Below, piece after piece: positions 1 through 12,700 of a DNA stretch of 64,000 bases (the stretch's first letter is position 1; each line of letters begins with the position of its first letter). Source of the stretch: Durusdinium trenchii (taxonomy: Eukaryota > Sar > Dinophyceae > Suessiales > Symbiodiniaceae); contig CAXAMN010027450.1 in assembly GCA_963970005.1 (NCBI GenBank), positions 472,631 to 536,630 on the forward strand, written 5' to 3'. Under the pieces are notes generated by a model, which was not told the DNA's origin, ran no database searches, and worked only from the letters and a program-made list of their open reading frames with translations. The translations under genes and the position numbers were made by a program.

Positions 1-50
1 GCCACGCTTCTAGTAACAGGTGCCTTACTAGTAGTAACAAGAAGCTATGG
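1..50. repeat. Dispersed CTAG-rich repeat, copy
   Basis: Contains ttctagtaacaggtgcctta followed by ctagtagtaacaagaagc. It is nearly identical over about 40 bases to 34603-34645, and related to copies listed elsewhere in the window. Confidence 0.8.
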
Positions 51-775
51 AGCCGAGTGGAAAAAAGCTCGGTGCCCGGTGGAAGGGACGAAGCACAGCG
101 ACGGATGGATTTCTGCCAAGCAGGTGGCTGCACCAGTTGTCGTGATCCAAAGAAATGCATGAATCTCTGTATAAATCAAGCGATAACATCAAAGCATAAA
201 TATCATGTTGTTTTGTTCGACCGGAACTTAGGCATAACCATTAAGCACTTGGTTTCTGAGGTGCTTTACACTACCAGACTTGGGAATCACTCAACTTTGA
301 CATCAAACCTTCACGCAGTGGCTATATTCAAGGAAAACGGTCAAGCAGCGCGGAACGACGCGAAACGACAAGGCGTAGGGACGTCACGCAAAATCAATAT
401 GGTTCCCTGATATCAGATTGAAGGTTTGCCTGTACTCCTGTCAAAAGTTTCACTCCTGTCTAAATGTTCTTGTGAATGTTTTGGGCGTCTCGAACTTTCT
501 ATCATGACTCTCGGCAAAGCAATTCCAGCATGCCGAACCCCAGGAGGGCTGCAAGGGAGATAGGCATTCAAGGTTTCTCTCATTGGAGGGTCAGTTTCAA
601 CACCACCGCTTCCTGCACCCACATGGTGCAAATGTTTGTTGGGCAAATGGAATGGATGAATGGATCTCAGTCATCCACTCAGTGGATCTCTATGTCCTCC
701 TCATCCAACCCATTTTGATGGATCCAATCTTCCGCGACCAAGGCCGTGTCCGTGTCCTTGAGATCTCGCGGGCAC
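1..775 (-). other. Intron of DAW1 (last visible), no further exon found
   Basis: This stretch follows the GT donor after the exon ending in GHEGEISK. I looked on the minus strand for the expected continuation (FNPQG, then two more WD repeats) and found none, so the remaining exons should lie outside the window. Bases 1-50 hold a copy of the dispersed CTAG-rich repeat. The rest shows nothing recognisable. Confidence 0.6.
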
Positions 776-3700
776 CTTGGAGATCTCGCCCTCGTGTCCT
801 ATGAGGATTGAGATGCAGGCACCCGTCATCACCTGGAATCCCATTGGGCGGTCGTATGCGTAGCTACGGCGCTTGGACTCGACGGGACGTGGATGCGGGG
901 TCATGCGGCACCAACGACTCGTGGATGAATGGATTGGAAGCATGTGAAGTGGTTTTTGGTCGTCCCCAGCCAGGCATGGTGCGACCACCAGAAGGAAACA
1001 CCAGCTGGTTCTTTCTACTGATGGTTATCAGGAAGGCGGGGGAAAAAAACTGAGTCTGAACAATCTCCAGAGGTGTCACGGCACCATGAACTACACTCCC
1101 TGGAACTAACATGGAAGTGGAGAATGGCTCCGTAAGGAAGACCATGAAATCCACTACAAACAGGTGGTGAACTCCACGTAACCATGGCTTGTTCCAGGCA
1201 GTGTAGTGATGTGAAAACAGTGTCTTCCAAACACAGTCTCGTGACCGATTCCTCTGGTGGCCAGTCTGATGTTTCATGATCGAAACTACCAGCGCTCAGG
1301 AGTCGGGACGAGTCCTTGCAGTGACGGGTCCTGGCAGTCCTGGCAACTCAAGGGAGCCTTCAAAAATGATGTCATACCCTTCTTCACATGGGTTTGCGAA
1401 CATGTCGCATTCAAATCATGCACCACTCAAGAAAAGCAATGCGCTTCCTAAACCTGACCGTGCTCAGCTGGCTCAGGTGCTTCCTTCACCTCTTCTCTGG
1501 GCATCCCCCACGTTGTAGACGCGGGCCGTGCAGTCCGCAGAGGCCGTGACAAGGCCTCGTTGTGTTCGGATCCGACAGTACTCCACCCAAGAGGACCCAT
1601 CAAGAGATATCAAGATCCTACAGTAAGTGTTTTTAAGTTAATTCTAATAGCTTCTTTGTTACTACTAGTAAGGCACCTGTTACTACTAGCGAGGCACTTG
1701 TTACTACTTGCCAACTGGGGGGGGGGGGTTGTGATTTGGTGTCTTTAATGTTTGAATATGAGGGCCCCGTTGCCCCATGCCGAAAGGAATGAGAGAAACA
1801 ACCGATCAATGTCTCAAAGGATCTGTTTGGGATACCATGCAATGACTTGCAATGTTTAACGATCTGATTACCAGCAAGATGGAGACAAATCAGAGGTAAG
1901 CTTCCAGATTGGCGGGTCATGATCGGGTGTGTAATTAAATAAATATATGAAGATGGGGCATTCGACCAGTTGCAAAGCCGCACGACCGAGCTCTCCCTAT
2001 TAAAAAAAGGTACCGACCGACCCAACAGGTGCAGTTCCTGACCAACACCCAAGCGCACTCACCGGTGGAATGCCCAAGATCTGTCCGGTGTCCCCCTTGG
2101 ATTTGGTATGATTTGGGTGTCAACATCCGCACGTTTGACCTAGAAAGAAACCGAGTAAAGAATTGCCAAGCCACGATTGCCGGTGGTGTTAAAGCACACA
2201 TCCAGCACCTGCAAACTGCTGCAAACTCGCCAACACGAATCCGTTGAACGAACTTGATGATGCGCGAAACAGAAACAGACGTCTGCGAGGTGCTCGCCCC
2301 ACTTCTGCACGAAGACGTTGACCATGGAGGTCGTGTCATGGAGGTCGTGGCCGTGGCAGTTCGAACACGACCCCAGTCATTTGACCTGTAGACTTCAATG
2401 TGATTCATAGGTATTCAAATATGTAAAGATGGGAACATCCCCAAACCCATCAAACCGTCCGACCCCGAGACGAAAAGAGAGACCGTCCTCTCACTCCATC
2501 CCTCCGGGTCGAAGCGCGAGCCGCGAGCGCGTCGACGTCGTCGACGTCCGGCCTCGTCGGTGTGGCCCCGGAGAGTCTCCATGCATTGGCCGTTGTTGAC
2601 GTCCCACAACTTGCACGTCCGGTCCTCGGGCAACGACCGGACGGAGAACGACCGGGTCCACGCGTGTCGTTCAGGTGCGAAAACAGGAACGTGGTTGATG
2701 TTGCACAGGAAGGGCTCTGACATGTTCAATGAATGTCGGTGATGTGTGTTCATTGCTGGGGTTCTGTCTTAAAGGTATCAATACAAGAGATCCACAGAAG
2801 CCAAAAAAATCTTGCTTGGTTGCAGCGGTCGGGGGGAGGAGGAGATGCTGATCAAAACGGCCATGTTGGGAAGTCTCTGCGATTTTGACGGAGAGGTGGA
2901 CCGCCAACAGCACAGTACAAACATGGACACTGGAAGTCTTCAAACCTTGGGTCACCCTGGTCCCCAATACCAGTACGGAAGATAGCGAAGATCTGATTCT
3001 CAAACAGGATGTGACAATCTCCTGCTAAGTATATTTTTCTTAAGGACTGATAGAAACTGATAATTCCTGGCCCATTCGTGATCCGTTCTCCAAGATCCCC
3101 ACGATACTTCCAGTGATGCAGTAGTCACCGGTAAAATCGAACTGGCAGAGGCAGCTTCTGCGGCATGGGTTTCTTACAAGTTTGGTTCAGGCACCACACA
3201 TTGAAGCGATCAGAACCTACCATGCTGAAGAACGATCAGAATGGCTTTCAATTCCAATTATTTATTTGCTCGCAGACCTGCCAAACACAGGTCTGAGTCG
3301 ATGATTTTCGGGGACACACACCACACACCTCCCCACTTTCGTATGGTCTGCTTTCCGCTGCATCACTCAACCTTTGGTGTCTCCCATTGGTCTTGGGGAA
3401 GAGTGCCCCAAACCCAAAAGAAGTGTATGTTGTACCTTTGCGCCAGCTCCTTTCCACTGTCCTTACCTTCTGTTCGAGCAGTTGCGTGCGTCAGTGGAGA
3501 TGTGGAACCACTTCCCTTGTAGCAAGCACTTCCGGGCTCTTATTTCAAAGGACCGAGCTTGCCTGCGAACCAAGATGACGAAAGATTCACTGATGCCTTG
3601 CCAACATAAGGGGATTACCCTACAAGATCCTGCTTCGGAATGACCAGACCCTGGACGCCAGCTCAAGTTGGCATTGTTTGGGTCGTTACTTCTATCACAA

Positions 3701-6700
3701 TTCCCACCAGGCAAATGACTGCCCGTGAGCATCCAAAAGCACATTCCCCAATTTCGTCCGACTCGTCACATTTGCACCGCCCAGTCGACTCGCGGTACCC
3801 GCGCCCGGTTTCGTCTAGGCTGTGAGTCCACGTCCATACTGATCAAGAGATATCAAGAGAGGCCCGTGGGATATCCGTGACAGCCAAGGTGACGATTCGA
3901 TTGGTCACGTCTACTTCTAGACCTATCAACATGGAGTCAAAGTCCAAAAGCACCCCGTGAATCTCAGATATGAGTATACTACTACTATCTACTACTCAAT
4001 AACTCTAGTTGGTTTATGCGTTTTTCAGGAGCCGCTGCAGTCCCCGGCGCCTGAGTCGAGGAGATCTCCCCTCTGTGTCCAGCCAGTGTGTGGAGACATT
4101 GCCCACTGAGGCGCGTGCGCAGTAAGGCGAGACCGAAAAACGAGGTGGATCTTGGTGACTTAGAAGATGTTGCTTTGATATATATATATATAGGGAGAGA
4201 GAGAGAGAGAGTGCTTGTCTTCTATGTTAGTGAGATTCACTATACCTTAGGGTTTGTATTAGAAAAGGGCTGGGAGAAGGCTCTCCTCTGAAAGGGGGTC
4301 TTCTCCTCCAATCACCCTGGTTCAATCAGAAACCAAACACGCCCATTCCACTCTGGACGTGTTCAGATTTGTGGACAGACACACCACGTGACGTGGCTTT
4401 GAGGGAAAAGACAAGGTTTCTCCAAAATGATGCAACAAAAAACGTGCGGTGTGGCACATGGTATATGACCGTTTTGGTACATACAACTCTTATCATACCC
4501 ACCCTATTGAAAGGGATGAGAAGGACGTCTGCACGAGTGAGCTTGAGTCCATTTCTTGACATCGTTTCGGGTCCTAGGTTCTTGATCCATCTCCGCCGGT
4601 GTATTTCTAGTACAGTAGGGAGACCCCCAATCAATGTGTTTTGGTGTAATGCCCTTCTTCCAAGGGGTCTTTGGGAATTTAAAGACACCATGACACACCC
4701 ACATACGCTGATTTGCGTGGCTTGGATTGCAGGCAAGGATTCCCAGCTTCCCCAAGACAAGACCTTCTTTGGTGGTGCCCCATCCCAAGAGGAACATGGT
4801 CAGCCTCGATGCACTGAAAACAGTGGAACCAGTCTCCCAGTGTTGGTAGATTCTTCACTTCTTGCTGCACACGAGGTTGGTCCAACACCCTGGTTTCGAG
4901 CTATCCAATAGACACGCGAAAATAGAGCCTCTTGCTGCTTAAGTTCGGTGGAATCGGGATTACAGTAAATAGCGGGTCAAACCAGGTGAAACAAGGAATC
5001 GCATCTTCAGCTCAAAGCTCCACATAGACCTGTGGACCCCTCCTTTTGTTCTTAGAGAGTCTTGGTCATATGCCTTCCGCCACTGCGAAACGCCTTGCCC
5101 ACTAAATTTCAGTCTGCCTTGCCAGCCAAAGCCCTTACTCCAAACCGTTTTCACTGTGTTTGTCCCAAAAGATCCTTTTAAACGCTCCAAAATCTCCCAC
5201 ACCTTCCATTGGACCCTTTGCTCACCACGTCCCACCCTCTGCACCTTCGGACTTCCCACACCTGGGCGGCGCGGCGGCGAACACGTCGCCGTCGCCGTCG
5301 CCGTCGTCTCGTCGCCTTCGTCTACGACAAGACTCGCACCTTCGCAGTGTTGTCGAAGGAGCCGGTGAGAATCTTGTCGCCATCCGTGTTGAAGTTCAGT
5401 GAAACGATCTCGGCCTCGGACAAGCGAGCGGCCTGACAGGCCAAGAAAGAACAGCTGTTACGATCAGAACAAGAAAATGGAAGGAACGGGCGGCTTCAAG
5501 CACATACTGTCCTCAACAATGTGTACCATCGCACACAGTTCACAAAGTCCGAGGGACATTCAAATTCCTCACATTCAACTTGAGGCCCATCATCTACGAG
5601 GAAGGACTCTGTCTACTACTCTGTCTATTGGATTCTTCTCCAACCTCTATCCTGTCTCGACACGATCGATGCTCCAATTCTGGGCCCACCAGCAGAATGG
5701 CCTTCTAGGGACGCAATCTGCTGACCGGTGTCCACCTGTCAGGTGGCAACGTTCCAAGCGAGTCACGTGTCGTTTCCTGTGGATGGCAAGAGGGGGTGAC
5801 TAGACAACTCCAACCAGAAACACTGAGCAAATCCGTTACCCATGGATTCCACATGGCAAGACATCAAGTCTCGCGGTGTGCCGCTTCTGGTCAGGCTGCT
5901 TCGCCGCTTGGCAAGACCACCTGCGGCCCCTTCTAAAACCATGGTTTCGTCCAAAATGGATGCCTTCCCAGATAAAGGCCACATCGCTCCAACTTCTGGT
6001 CGTCGCTCTCTCCAATACACATGACGACACGTTCTTCGAAATCGAGGTACCCAACATCTAGGCCCACCTTCCAAAGCACCTTCTCAACCAAAATGAAGCT
6101 CGGGCCCTACGTCCGACGTTCCCCCCGCGTCCGCAGCGGGGGTCCGACACTCCGACCGACCAACGACTGGCCCCACATCCCAGAGCTTGGCGGTATTGTC
6201 CATGCTGCCGGTGGCCACATGCGTGCCCTGGCCAGATCTCCACAGAAGATCAGAGGCACGTGATCAAAGAAGTCTCATTTATGCAAATACTGTTGTGTTG
6301 GCTTGGAGCAAATTGATGTATATAATTATATAACTCCAAAATGATGAGCTATTCAATATTCCAAAACTTTGGGCGTTTTTCATGGCTGCAAATTCACCAC
6401 GGAACAAGCCGTTTACAACTTGGCGAAACACAACAACGGGGCTTTCGAACGAAATCCCAGACGTCTCCGGGCGAGGACAACGTGGAGACCTGGGAGGTCT
6501 CAACGAACGAGCGAAGCACCAAAGGTGTGACCGAAAGTGGTCCACCCCGAGCATTGAGTTTTGCTTCGTGGAGAGTCACTCGGCTGAACGTGTTCGTCTT
6601 CGCCCAGTTTGGCCAAGAGTCTCACTGTGATCTTAACCTATCTTAACCGTTCTGATATGTTCTGATTTTCCAGCAACCGTTGCAACGAAAACACCCGGTA

Positions 6701-9700
6701 GCCGCGCCTGTATATTGAAGGCTACACAGACAATCTCTGTATGATGACCTTTTAGCGTGTGGAGGCACCTGGGCGCTTTTTGGAAGGCTTCAAGGCGTCG
6801 TTGGGCATCCCACAGTCTTACATAGATGGGAAGTCTAAGAATGACAACAACTTCCAGCAGACTTCGCCATAGATGGCAATCCCGTGTTTGTGGTCGGTTT
6901 CATTGTGATGTTTATCATTCGCATGTTGAACTCGCATGTCTTTTTTCGGTGTCAGAATTGCAAAATACAACCATCCAATGCCTTTTAGAATGGCCCAAAA
7001 TCTTCGGTTGAGTCTCGACGAACCGTTCGCGTGGCTCAGAAAACGCGGACCGGCCGGAGGTGCTCCGCTGGTGGGGGCCGGCAATCTCTGCGGGCATTTC
7101 AAGTCGTTATATAGATCGTCCATCTGTCCATCCAACATCGAATACTTCAGTTCTGCTATCTCCTCCGAAAAGTTGACATTCCACACCCAAAGCTGGCATC
7201 GAACTTGGCGGTGCCCCAGTGACTTGGATGTGGGACAAAAAAAGATCTGCATAAATCTGCCATGTCCATGTTTCTCCTTTGTTCACCTATGACATGAAAT
7301 GGTCCGACGTTGGAGATCATTCCTGTGGGCTCCCTGACTGGCCAGTGTTGGCATCCCACAGCCTCGCCGTCTTATCGAAGCTGCCGGTGACAATCTGCCG
7401 CGCCGGTGCGGACGGAACGGTCGTCGGGGGTCGACTTCCTCGGAACGTGTGTACTCCCGGTGATGTTCTCCGTGATGTCCTCTGGGGATGCATATTTTGT
7501 GGGGACAAAAGAACAAGACAGTTCACTTGTGACCTTCGCCCAGAGGAAGCAATGATTGATCTCGTGTTGTAATTACAGTATATATATATTTATAGATATA
7601 AGTGCTGTAATTGTTTTAACTTGGAACTACAGCTCAGATGTTGGCTGCAGTGCTTGTTAGATCTTGCTTTATGTGAACTTTCACAACTGGGGGAGAACCT
7701 GCAACCAACGCGGGCCATCTCAGAATCTTGTTGAGGCACACACACAGTTGAAGCTTCCCATAAAAGTCACTTCGCGAGAGATTTCTACAGAAAGTACCTA
7801 GAATATCTTAGAATTCCAGTGGTGGATCCCTTTGCCATTCGGCCCCGTGCTGAAAACTATACATGGTTCTTTTGATCTGCAGTTTCCGAGGCTTTTTGGA
7901 GCGGACCACTGAAGCAGACCAGGTCGGCCTGACCAGATTTGACGGCAGAGGATCTCAATTTCTCGCAGATTCCGCAGGTTTCCCCCTGATGTTGCACGGA
8001 AAGACACTTGTTTTGCTTTTTGCTGCGCTGCTGGATGTGCCGGAATCGATGCCATGAAGACATCTCTTCAGCTTTATGTGTCCACGGTACCAAAGAACTC
8101 ACCAGTGAATTAATTGCCCACGCCGATGTCGAACTGCTCACTTCAATTCTTGAATGCCAATTCGGTCCAATTCTACAGGCTGCTTCGGTCCAGTTTCATC
8201 TTGTCTTTTGTAGAATGGGTTCTCGACGAAGCAAAGGTGGAATGCTCGTGCAAAGGCAAGTGAGAACAGCAAAAGAGCAAATCTGTCCTTTCTCACGAAC
8301 CAAACACCCCCGAGTTCATCTACGATCTTTTCAGAACTTATGTACAAACAGCCAGACAGTGTCCTTGGATTGACCAATATGCTAATCCCAAAGAAACACC
8401 TATAGCACATAAATCAGCACAATGTTGTGATGTTTCTGATCCGTTCCAATCTCAGTTCGTCCTCATCGGTTGGGGATCCACTGTGCACCGCAGTCCCTAA
8501 AGCTAGTAAGTACGACCAAGTCTCCAGGTTCAGGCAAAGCCTCCGATGTGACCTCTAAAGTGATACGTAGTGAAATAGTGTCCATCCAAATATACAGCCT
8601 CATACAGCAATCCATTGCATATAAATGGTCTCCAGCTTTTTAATGGCATGATTGATCTGTTCATTCATGGCGAAACACCATCGTCGATCTGGAGATTGCT
8701 ATCTCATCCCCATCTCAGCATTGCCACATGGAGTTGGCAGATGGCCCAATTTCCGTCCCCACAGGGGAAAGGCAGCTCTGCCTACTGGTGAGCCCACATC
8801 TGTGCTTACATCAAAACAATTGCTCTCAAGATCGGAGATGAGGCTAAACTCGCAAAAATCTTCAAACGCAAAGCTTACAGGACACCCTGGAAAAGGAGAA
8901 CACATGCCACAACGCGAATCACAATGGGGACTACTCCAATCCCTTCACATGAAAAAGCGGGAAAAATCAGCAGCTACACTTGCACCATGTGTCTCCAAAG
9001 TCATCTCAATGTGGGTGACCTTCAATCAGAAATACACACCTTTGGTTCTTGCGATACAAAGCAGGATGGCCTTGATCCGGCCAGCTCCGCTACATCTGCA
9101 CCAAAGATCAATCAGCGAATTGGCTCCACCCTGATGTCAACTTATTGACTCTTATTGCCAGCACTATTGTTGCAGGAATTGGAAGGTTTGAGTAGCTGAT
9201 GCTGCCAGGTTAATTCCATGGTGGAACAAAGCAACAGGTGGAAAGCACAAACACCACCTTTTGCTCAAGTGCAACAACATATTGTGCCCCGTGAAAGTGA
9301 ATGGCACTCGCACAAAGCTACAAGCAGCTTCAACCCCATAGACACACCTCTAGCGCCAATCTAAGGCAACATCCAAAGAGTTTATGCAAGCAGTCCCCTC
9401 TTCAGAGACTGTCAAACGGTCAACCAATACCTCACCAACCGTGGTCATCAGGCCAGATTTCGCTGTGCACTGCACTCACACTGCGAATGCTGCTTGGCAA
9501 AAAATCTCCAAGTCAAACCTTGAATGATTTGGACAAATTGTGCCTGCTGAACACAATGTGAATACTATTGGATCCATGTCAAACTGGAGATTCCGTTTCT
9601 CACACTCATCCCTGCTCGGTCGGCTTCAGACGCAGAGAGGGCGTCTGGGCCAAACGGCGTAAAGTGGGGTACGTGAAGAGTCCTTTGTCCTTTGAATAAC

Positions 9701-12700
9701 TTGAACTTACGAAACTTGAACACCTGTCTGCTTCGCTCTTGATACTGCAAATATACATTGTCTACATCAATATTTGCTCTCAAGACCCCGGAGTTGGCAA
9801 ACTCCAAATTCAATGCTCAAACTGGATCCCACAGGTGTGCACAGGCCTCACTACCTTACGGAAGAGGCTCTTGCATGAAGCTGAGACGGATTGCCCTTGG
9901 TTCCAGCGTCCTAGCATAAAAGTCTTGCCTGTTCACCCTCGGCTCACGCTGCTCACCCTGCTCACTCTCCTCACGCTCGGCTGGTGGCGCACTTTTGCTC
10001 CTCTCCGCTGCTGCCCTTTCAACGACAAAGAAAGTTCCACGAACTCCGAGGCGGGTGGCCATTCCAAATGACGAGTGCAAGAGCGCTGTTCTGTCCGGCT
10101 GATCTGAGCCCTGGTCTTAGCTGCGAAGGTCCTAGCTCTCAGCTGGTGTTGGTTTCAACAATCAAGCAGTGACAGCAAATTCGTGTCAGGTGCGGCATGT
10201 CTTGCGTTTGAAATGTCAACAAGGATCAAATCTCGCATACACCTGATCTGCAACCAGGATCAAAATCAAATCTCACCTTTCCCACTGGTTGCCGGTTCAA
10301 AAAGGCTCCTCGCCCTTGGGCACGGCCTTGTCTCCGAAGGGATTGTTAAAGGCAATCGCATAGACCACGTTCCTGAATGCATGGGCACACGGTGACCCGA
10401 TCGGCTCACGGAGACTCGTGTCGGGGGGAGCGGGGGGGCAAGAGGGGGGTTCGGTTCTATTAGGTACTGGACGCTCCTACATATGGACGCAGGATAATAG
10501 CGCAAGCGTCTATTCATGTGGTTCCTAGATTTAGAGAAAAATCTGAAAGAGCCCTTATTCCTGCAGTGCAAGCACCAGGAATCTGTACACCGTCGCCCCC
10601 AAACCTCTTTACAGTACAGCAGCATTCGCCATCTGTGGACCCGCATGTTCTTATACAAGATAGTACAAGAGATCTCATTCAAATGGCAGAATCTTCTAGT
10701 CGTCCCTAACATGTGCATCTACTGTCTACTGTATTTAGGCGCTTAGCCTGGCTCCAGGTGTGCTGCAAATGACCTTCACCAAAAAGTATTCTGAAAATTT
10801 CTGAAATGTCCGGAGGTGGAAGTGTTTGCCGGGAAATACAAGGACGAAGCAAAATGGCTTCGCCGAAAGCCCATGGATGCGCCGTCGGAGATCCTCGACT
10901 TGTTTTGATCTGGATCTCCGATCTCAAAGTGCTGGACGCAAAGTCTTTGCCATCATGGCTGTTCTTACTCCATTTGGCACGCCTCCTCAAAAAAAATAGC
11001 TCTCATTGACCATCCAAGTGTCAACATGCTGCCGTACTGCCCCAATTCATGAGTCTGTAAAGCTGGTTGTCAAGGTTTTGGATGCTGCGCTCTAGCCTTC
11101 TTGCTAACTCCAACCCTCCAGGCAACTAGTTCGTCAGATTGGCTTTGGGGCTGATAAGAGCAAGAGTGGCAACCTCACCAGGGTAAGGTGCCTCATAGCA
11201 ATGGTGAATCTCCAGCTGTTCGGAATGATCCAGGCTGGTACATTGGTCCTATACACATGGGACAGTCCACAATCTGTACCCTCACCAATGTTTCACTCCT
11301 TCCAGTTCATACAGCTGCCTTCAAACTTCCATGGGTGCATGAGAATAAGGAGACCTTGCAAAGACCCTTTAATCAAAGGGATTGGGCTGTTCAAGCTCTA
11401 GCAGCACTACCACCTCGCGGCCGAATGGACTTCTCCCCATCAACACCCACCCTGCTCCATCCAAGCGTCTTGTGGCCATCTAAGGTGAGGAGCTCTTCCC
11501 CGCTCTGGCCAGCGATCGTGGACGAGTTCGCGTCGAGAACAAACCGGTGGACGGTATCGGAGTGGGCCAACTCTCGCACCCACTACAACCCATCGCGGAA
11601 CGACCTGATATCATATAACAAAACCACATAAAACCTACGTAGCCAGCTATATAGATATCATTCAGGAGGGTCAAAAATGCCGCACTTGGATTTCTCATGA
11701 TTTCTCTGCTTGCCGGGCTCTCCGGTGTTACTCCATCAAACAAAGCGTTTGCCGTAATTCTTCCCCCACAAGTTACAGCGACCCCCATCAAGACCCAAGC
11801 GTGAATCCTCTTCCAGCAGATCTTAGGGAATCATCAAGATCTATTCGGGGACCACCATTTTTGTGGTCTTTGGTGATATTTATATATATAGTGGCTCCAG
11901 CACACACTCCATGAGAAAAACATACAGTAGAAAAACCGATGCCCAAGATGAAAGAAGCAAAGAAGTTCCCAGAATGAAAAACGGAAAACAAATGAAAGAA
12001 GCCCCCGAACTTGGATCTCCATCTTCCACCCACCATACCCCTTCCCCATCTCCGTGTCTGGTCAGCCCCCGGCCAGCGTATCCCAGACACGGCAAGTCCG
12101 GTCATAGGAGCCGGTGATGAACTTGGAGCCCGACCTGAAAACATCCGCGAGATCAGCCGGTCCGGCGGAAGATAGAAAGCCCACGACTGGGCATGACCAG
12201 AAAAGACCTGTGGAGGGCGCTGTTGCAAAGATCGAACACGTGGAGGAATAAAACACAGCTCTTGGTCTTCAGATTATCTTCCGCCGGTCAAAAGGGTGGG
12301 CTCTTGAGTTCGCTGTCGCTGTGGCACCCACATGTTCGGTTTGACTTTGTGCCTGAGGCTGCAACTTGTTAAAGGCACAGTTGGTCAATGGAAGGATGTG
12401 CGCACGGAGGATCTTGAACAAGTAGAAGCGTTGAGAATCCTGCTGGAGATGGACATTGCGCATGAAATGGAGGTGGGTGTCAAAGATGGAAACTCTTTAG
12501 ATCCTCGATAAAGGGATGGATCCAACTGCAAGGAACACCCCCAACAAACCATGAAGATTGTTGGCGGATTTAAGGTTTGGGAGTTGAGATTCATATCCAC
12601 TTTGTCAAACTGAAACCCCGAGTAACGAAGTAAATGTGAAGCAAAACCTTGTGTCCAAAAAAGCCTTATCCGAGATCAGGAACAGTCGTTGTTTTGACTG

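Noticed and set aside
6818-7252. Minus-strand frame with [18 protein letters not shown], considered as a deadenylase fragment or DAW1 exon
   Set aside because: The DAW1 exon needed here is 6768-6708, which fits in length and phase; the other similarity is too weak.
8652-9134. 160-codon plus-strand frame
   Set aside because: No recognisable domain, no splice context, inside a DAW1 intron; taken as chance.
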